A stretch of DNA of 64,000 nucleotides from Sipunculus nudus (taxonomy: Eukaryota; Annelida; Sipuncula; Golfingiida; Sipunculidae), in assembly GCA_026874595.1 (NCBI GenBank), contig CM049316.1, positions 7,082,339 through 7,146,338 of the forward strand, in the 5' to 3' direction. The first letter of the stretch is position 1. Every line of letters starts with the position of its first letter. A program made the translations under genes and the position numbers. The notes beneath the pieces are model-generated. The model searched no databases and was not told the DNA's origin. It was given only the letters and a program-made list of their open reading frames with translations. Positions 61,006 through 64,000 of this stretch are shown here, piece by piece.

Positions 61006-62106
61006 GTGGCTCGTATAGGAAATGCACAAAATTTTTTTTATCTCGTTCCCACGAGATAGTATCTCGTTCCCACGCGTTAGTATCTCGTGGCCACGCGATA
61101 ATTATCTCGTTCCCACGCGATACTATCGCGTGGCCATTCGATAATTATCGCGTGGGAACGAGATAATTGTAGATAGACAATACAGTAAGACCTACATCTT
61201 AAATCCTTAAGGCATGTTTCTGTAAACTGGATGAAGAATTTGGTCAACTATTTGCATGAATTTAGAGCGGGCTTAATATGCTGAGACCTGAAAAGATGCA
61301 ACCGGGACTCGTACTACACTCGAGGGCCATTTTTGTTTAGAGAATGTGTGAGCGGGGAAAAGGGGGGGGGGGGGAGTTCGAGTAAAATATTTGTCATAAT
61401 AAATGTTCATAATATGAATTACATAACTGAAGTTTTATTGTAGAAAGAAAGATGTTAGGGGGAAGAATGAGCAAATTCCTCGTTGAAAAGTCTCCTTAAC
61501 CCCTCCCCCCACCAAGTCATAATGAAGTTTCATGGCTGAGACCTTTTGTTGTAAGCTTCTCACTTAAGACAAAACATAAACCGACATGTTGTTTACCTTG
61601 TTCGGTATACCCGAAATTAAATAACCCCAACCCTAGCCCTAAAAAAATAAGACTTTCTAGGAAGGTAAAATACAAACAAGTGTTTTAGTTTATTTCATAT
61701 GATTGGTACACAAGGGTTTATATCACCCTTACCCTAAAACAAACTCAATACAGTTTTCCATGAACAAATAAAAATGGGCTAGTTGAACCAACGCAATGAA
61801 ATGTTGAACCAACGCAATAAAACCTGCGGAAATTACCTTAAAGCATTCGGCGCAAACGCACATATACAACGAAATACATGCAAACAAATTAAGCTGCATC
61901 GACGCTCGATATACAACAGGCCACAGACATTCCTGTCCAAATGAGGACTTAAGCTAGCATGGCATTCTAACGCGTGGCCACGCGATACTAACGCGTGGAA
62001 ACGAGATAATAATCGCGTGGGAACGAGATAATTATCGCGTGGCCACGAGATACTATCGCATGGGAACGAGATAAAAATAATTTTGTGCATGTCTTATACA
62101 AGCCAC
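61006..62106. mobile_element. Foldback element with TATCTCG/CGCGATA modular arms
   Basis: The left end GTGGCTCGTATAGGAAATGC, ACAAAAT and then ATCTCGTTCCCACGAGATAG match the reverse complement of the right end at roughly 55 of 61 positions. Each arm (61006-61167; 61968-62106) consists of about six modules of about 21 bp such as TATCTCGTGGCCACGCGATA, each nearly palindromic. The interior of about 0.8 kb has a G-run (about 61362) and no transposase. Non-autonomous. Confidence 0.85.
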
Positions 62107-64000
62107 CCTATATAAGATAATTGCCTATAAAAAATTATTAATATAGATATTACATTAACTGAACCCAATTCCTGGAGGAAAAATTTTTTTTTTCAATTCA
62201 TTTTCCCACAAAAAACATGAGGTTGTGTGATTTGTTCAAAAACTATTGGCACATCTATGAGCATTGTCAACTCGGCAATGACGTTACACACAGGGAAATC
62301 CCTGTGACTAAAAATTCTCATCAAAAGCTTAGTATTTCTGACACTGTTAAATGTATTGCTAGATTTAAGTAATTTCTATTTTTTTCCTGTTACGTCACAT
62401 TTTGAACCGGCCAATCACATCAGGGCCTAGTCTCTGTTCTGGATGAAAACGTTCTATAACGTTTACCTAACCTTCATTTAATTTCTTATAAATCAGTGCG
62501 GGAGGGGGAGGGGGGTTGCGCCTCCTCCCTTTACATTATATATTTTCGATAAAAAAATTCAAATTATCAGGAGACGAAACGATTTAATGACAGAATTGTT
62601 TAGCTAAACAGCACGTCACAATATTAGGAATTTTAAAAAGAATGGGTATTATAATATTTTTTTTGACAGAAATATCAGAGCGGCTGATGCTCATAATCGG
62701 TTAATCTCCACTGAAATTCAAAATATAAATTTTGTTCGCGGGTTGGGTAGGTCGTAATCTATGCGCGCCGTGGCTGAGAAGCCTATACTTTTTTAGGTCT
62801 TACAAGCCATGGATTTACCCCCTGCAGGATATTGAGAATATCCGTACAAACACACTCTGTTGATTTATATTCACAGAAAATATCTCGGCATTCAAAGAAA
62901 TTATTTTTGAAGGACAAAGTACTGACTTGTCTGTGTCGTGACGGGGGTTCTGGGATCAAATACAAATAGCTCAAGTATTGAGACCCTCTTTGAGGCCCAT
63001 ATTCATGTATTTTTTTTGTCAGTAATGTATTTGCTTGCCCTTCGTACACACTTGGGTGACATTACGTGTCGACATCGTGAGTGGCTTTACATGAACATCA
63101 ACGCTTCATTAACCACGGGGGTACCGGGTTTAAGAATGATGATCCTGATGTTGAAAGACTGTAAGACTGATCAGATATAACCTATAGAATTAGGCCTATA
63201 CAAAATCGTCGGAGAAGAAATATCACATATATATTGATATATATGTCGTATAGATTTGAGATATCAATAGAATGCTCGGACCATATATGTATATATTGAA
63301 TACATTACATGGTCAAACAATGGAATTAGGCCTAGGGCCAATCCTGATATTTTAAGTTTTGCTGCACCCCCCCGTCATTGTTAGGTTTGATGACATTTTC
63401 TGTTATAAAGTAATTACCCCTCTGGAAAAGTGTCCAAAAGGCTTGGTAACGGCATGTATATATCAGTAGCAGGCATGTGTCCTTGTCTTTGAAAAGAAAA
63501 AGGAGCTGATAGAGCTTATTAGACTGCATAAAAAAAATATACGACCAGTCTTCATTGCGATACGGCCCGGGGCCAGTGTGACAGGAAATAGCCACCATTC
63601 AAGCCTCATCGGTTAGTATAAATGTTTACACTGAATATTTTCTTAACACATTACACTAAAATTTGAGAAATTATGATTATTAGTGCATGCATTTATCCAA
63701 ACTTATGGGTTACCCGCATGCGGGGACCCCGCACTCATTGAAAGGGATCGACTCTCCGCATGCGGGGACCCGGGCGGGTGAAAATCCGCATGTATTGAAA
63801 GGCACCCTTATAAAGTCTTCAAAACATATTTTTTGTAGATACCCTTGTACGTCTTTTACAGTTGAAAACAAAGGGAAGAACTACACTAAATCGCATCACA
63901 TATCGTTTGGTCAGTGTTGAGAAATATTTTGTTTTAATATTCAATAAAAAAGGATTAAATAGCAAAATTTTCAACCCAAGGTTTTACATGACAGATGACA
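62107..64000. other. Unannotated stretch to window end
   Basis: No exon or RNA recognised. It contains a duplicated CCGCATGCGGGGACC word at 63714-63770. Confidence 0.5.
63713..63796. repeat. 42-bp repeat with CCGCATGCGG palindrome
   Basis: CCGCATGCGGGGACCC occurs at 63714 and 63756, 42 bp apart, and a third partial CCGCATG at 63786. ATTGAAAGG follows two of them. GC content stands out against the AT-rich surroundings. Confidence 0.6.

Noticed and set aside
61833-62090. 85-aa minus-strand open frame with SFPCDSISWPRD-like repeats
   Set aside because: It is the translated palindromic arm of the foldback element; the opposite arm gives the matching plus-strand frame at 60864-61166.

Overview
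The window is animal (metazoan) nuclear DNA: AT-rich, dominated by non-coding sequence, with short exons in phase across GT-AG introns, many simple repeats, long minisatellites and degenerate transposable elements. Nothing bacterial, phage or organellar was seen. The repeat style (CAGCTGAGC-bounded elements followed by GTCC-rich stretches, arrays of AGGTCA half-sites, AGGCCTA words) fits a marine invertebrate, most likely a mollusc. That placement is inference from repeat style and is not proven by the genes.

Two protein-coding genes could be reconstructed completely, both on the + strand. The first (CDS 14061-33353, 13 coding exons, 692 aa) is an orthologue of TPX2, the spindle-assembly factor that activates Aurora A and nucleates microtubules. 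All 13 exons join in phase and every junction has GT/AG boundaries. Its upstream region carries a textbook G2/M promoter layout: three CCAAT boxes, then a CDE-like element exactly 4 nt from a CHR (TTTGAA), 31 nt before the ATG. The second (CDS 41451-47158, 7 coding exons, 193 aa) is an orthologue of NKIRAS (kappaB-Ras), an atypical Ras-like GTPase that in vertebrates regulates I-kappaB/NF-kappaB and Ral signalling. The two genes lie in tandem with no evident functional link.

Layout: 1-5114, degenerate repeats and a composite element; 5.8-7.4 kb, a 44-bp minisatellite; 7.9-13.8 kb, microsatellites, a MITE and a TIR element; 13.88-36.0 kb, TPX2 promoter, gene and 3'UTR, with two large minisatellites (34 bp and 50 bp units) in introns 3 and 4 and a foldback element in intron 3; 36.0-41.4 kb, intergenic; 41.45-47.2 kb, NKIRAS; 48.36-48.75 kb, a long hairpin repeat; 49.07-51.22 kb, a foldback transposon with a perfect 24-bp terminal inverted repeat; 55.6-58.1 kb, a 2.5-kb 38-bp minisatellite with C-runs; 61.0-62.1 kb, another foldback element; the rest has no gene I can support.

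The most notable signal beyond the two genes is a recurring architecture: three unrelated-in-sequence foldback elements (17.4-18.0, 49.1-51.2, 61.0-62.1 kb) whose inverted arms are each made of short near-palindromic modules, none with a visible transposase, plus a near-complete hairpin at 48.4 kb. I see no convincing new enzymatic or defence system; the window is mostly an ordinary, repeat-rich invertebrate locus.
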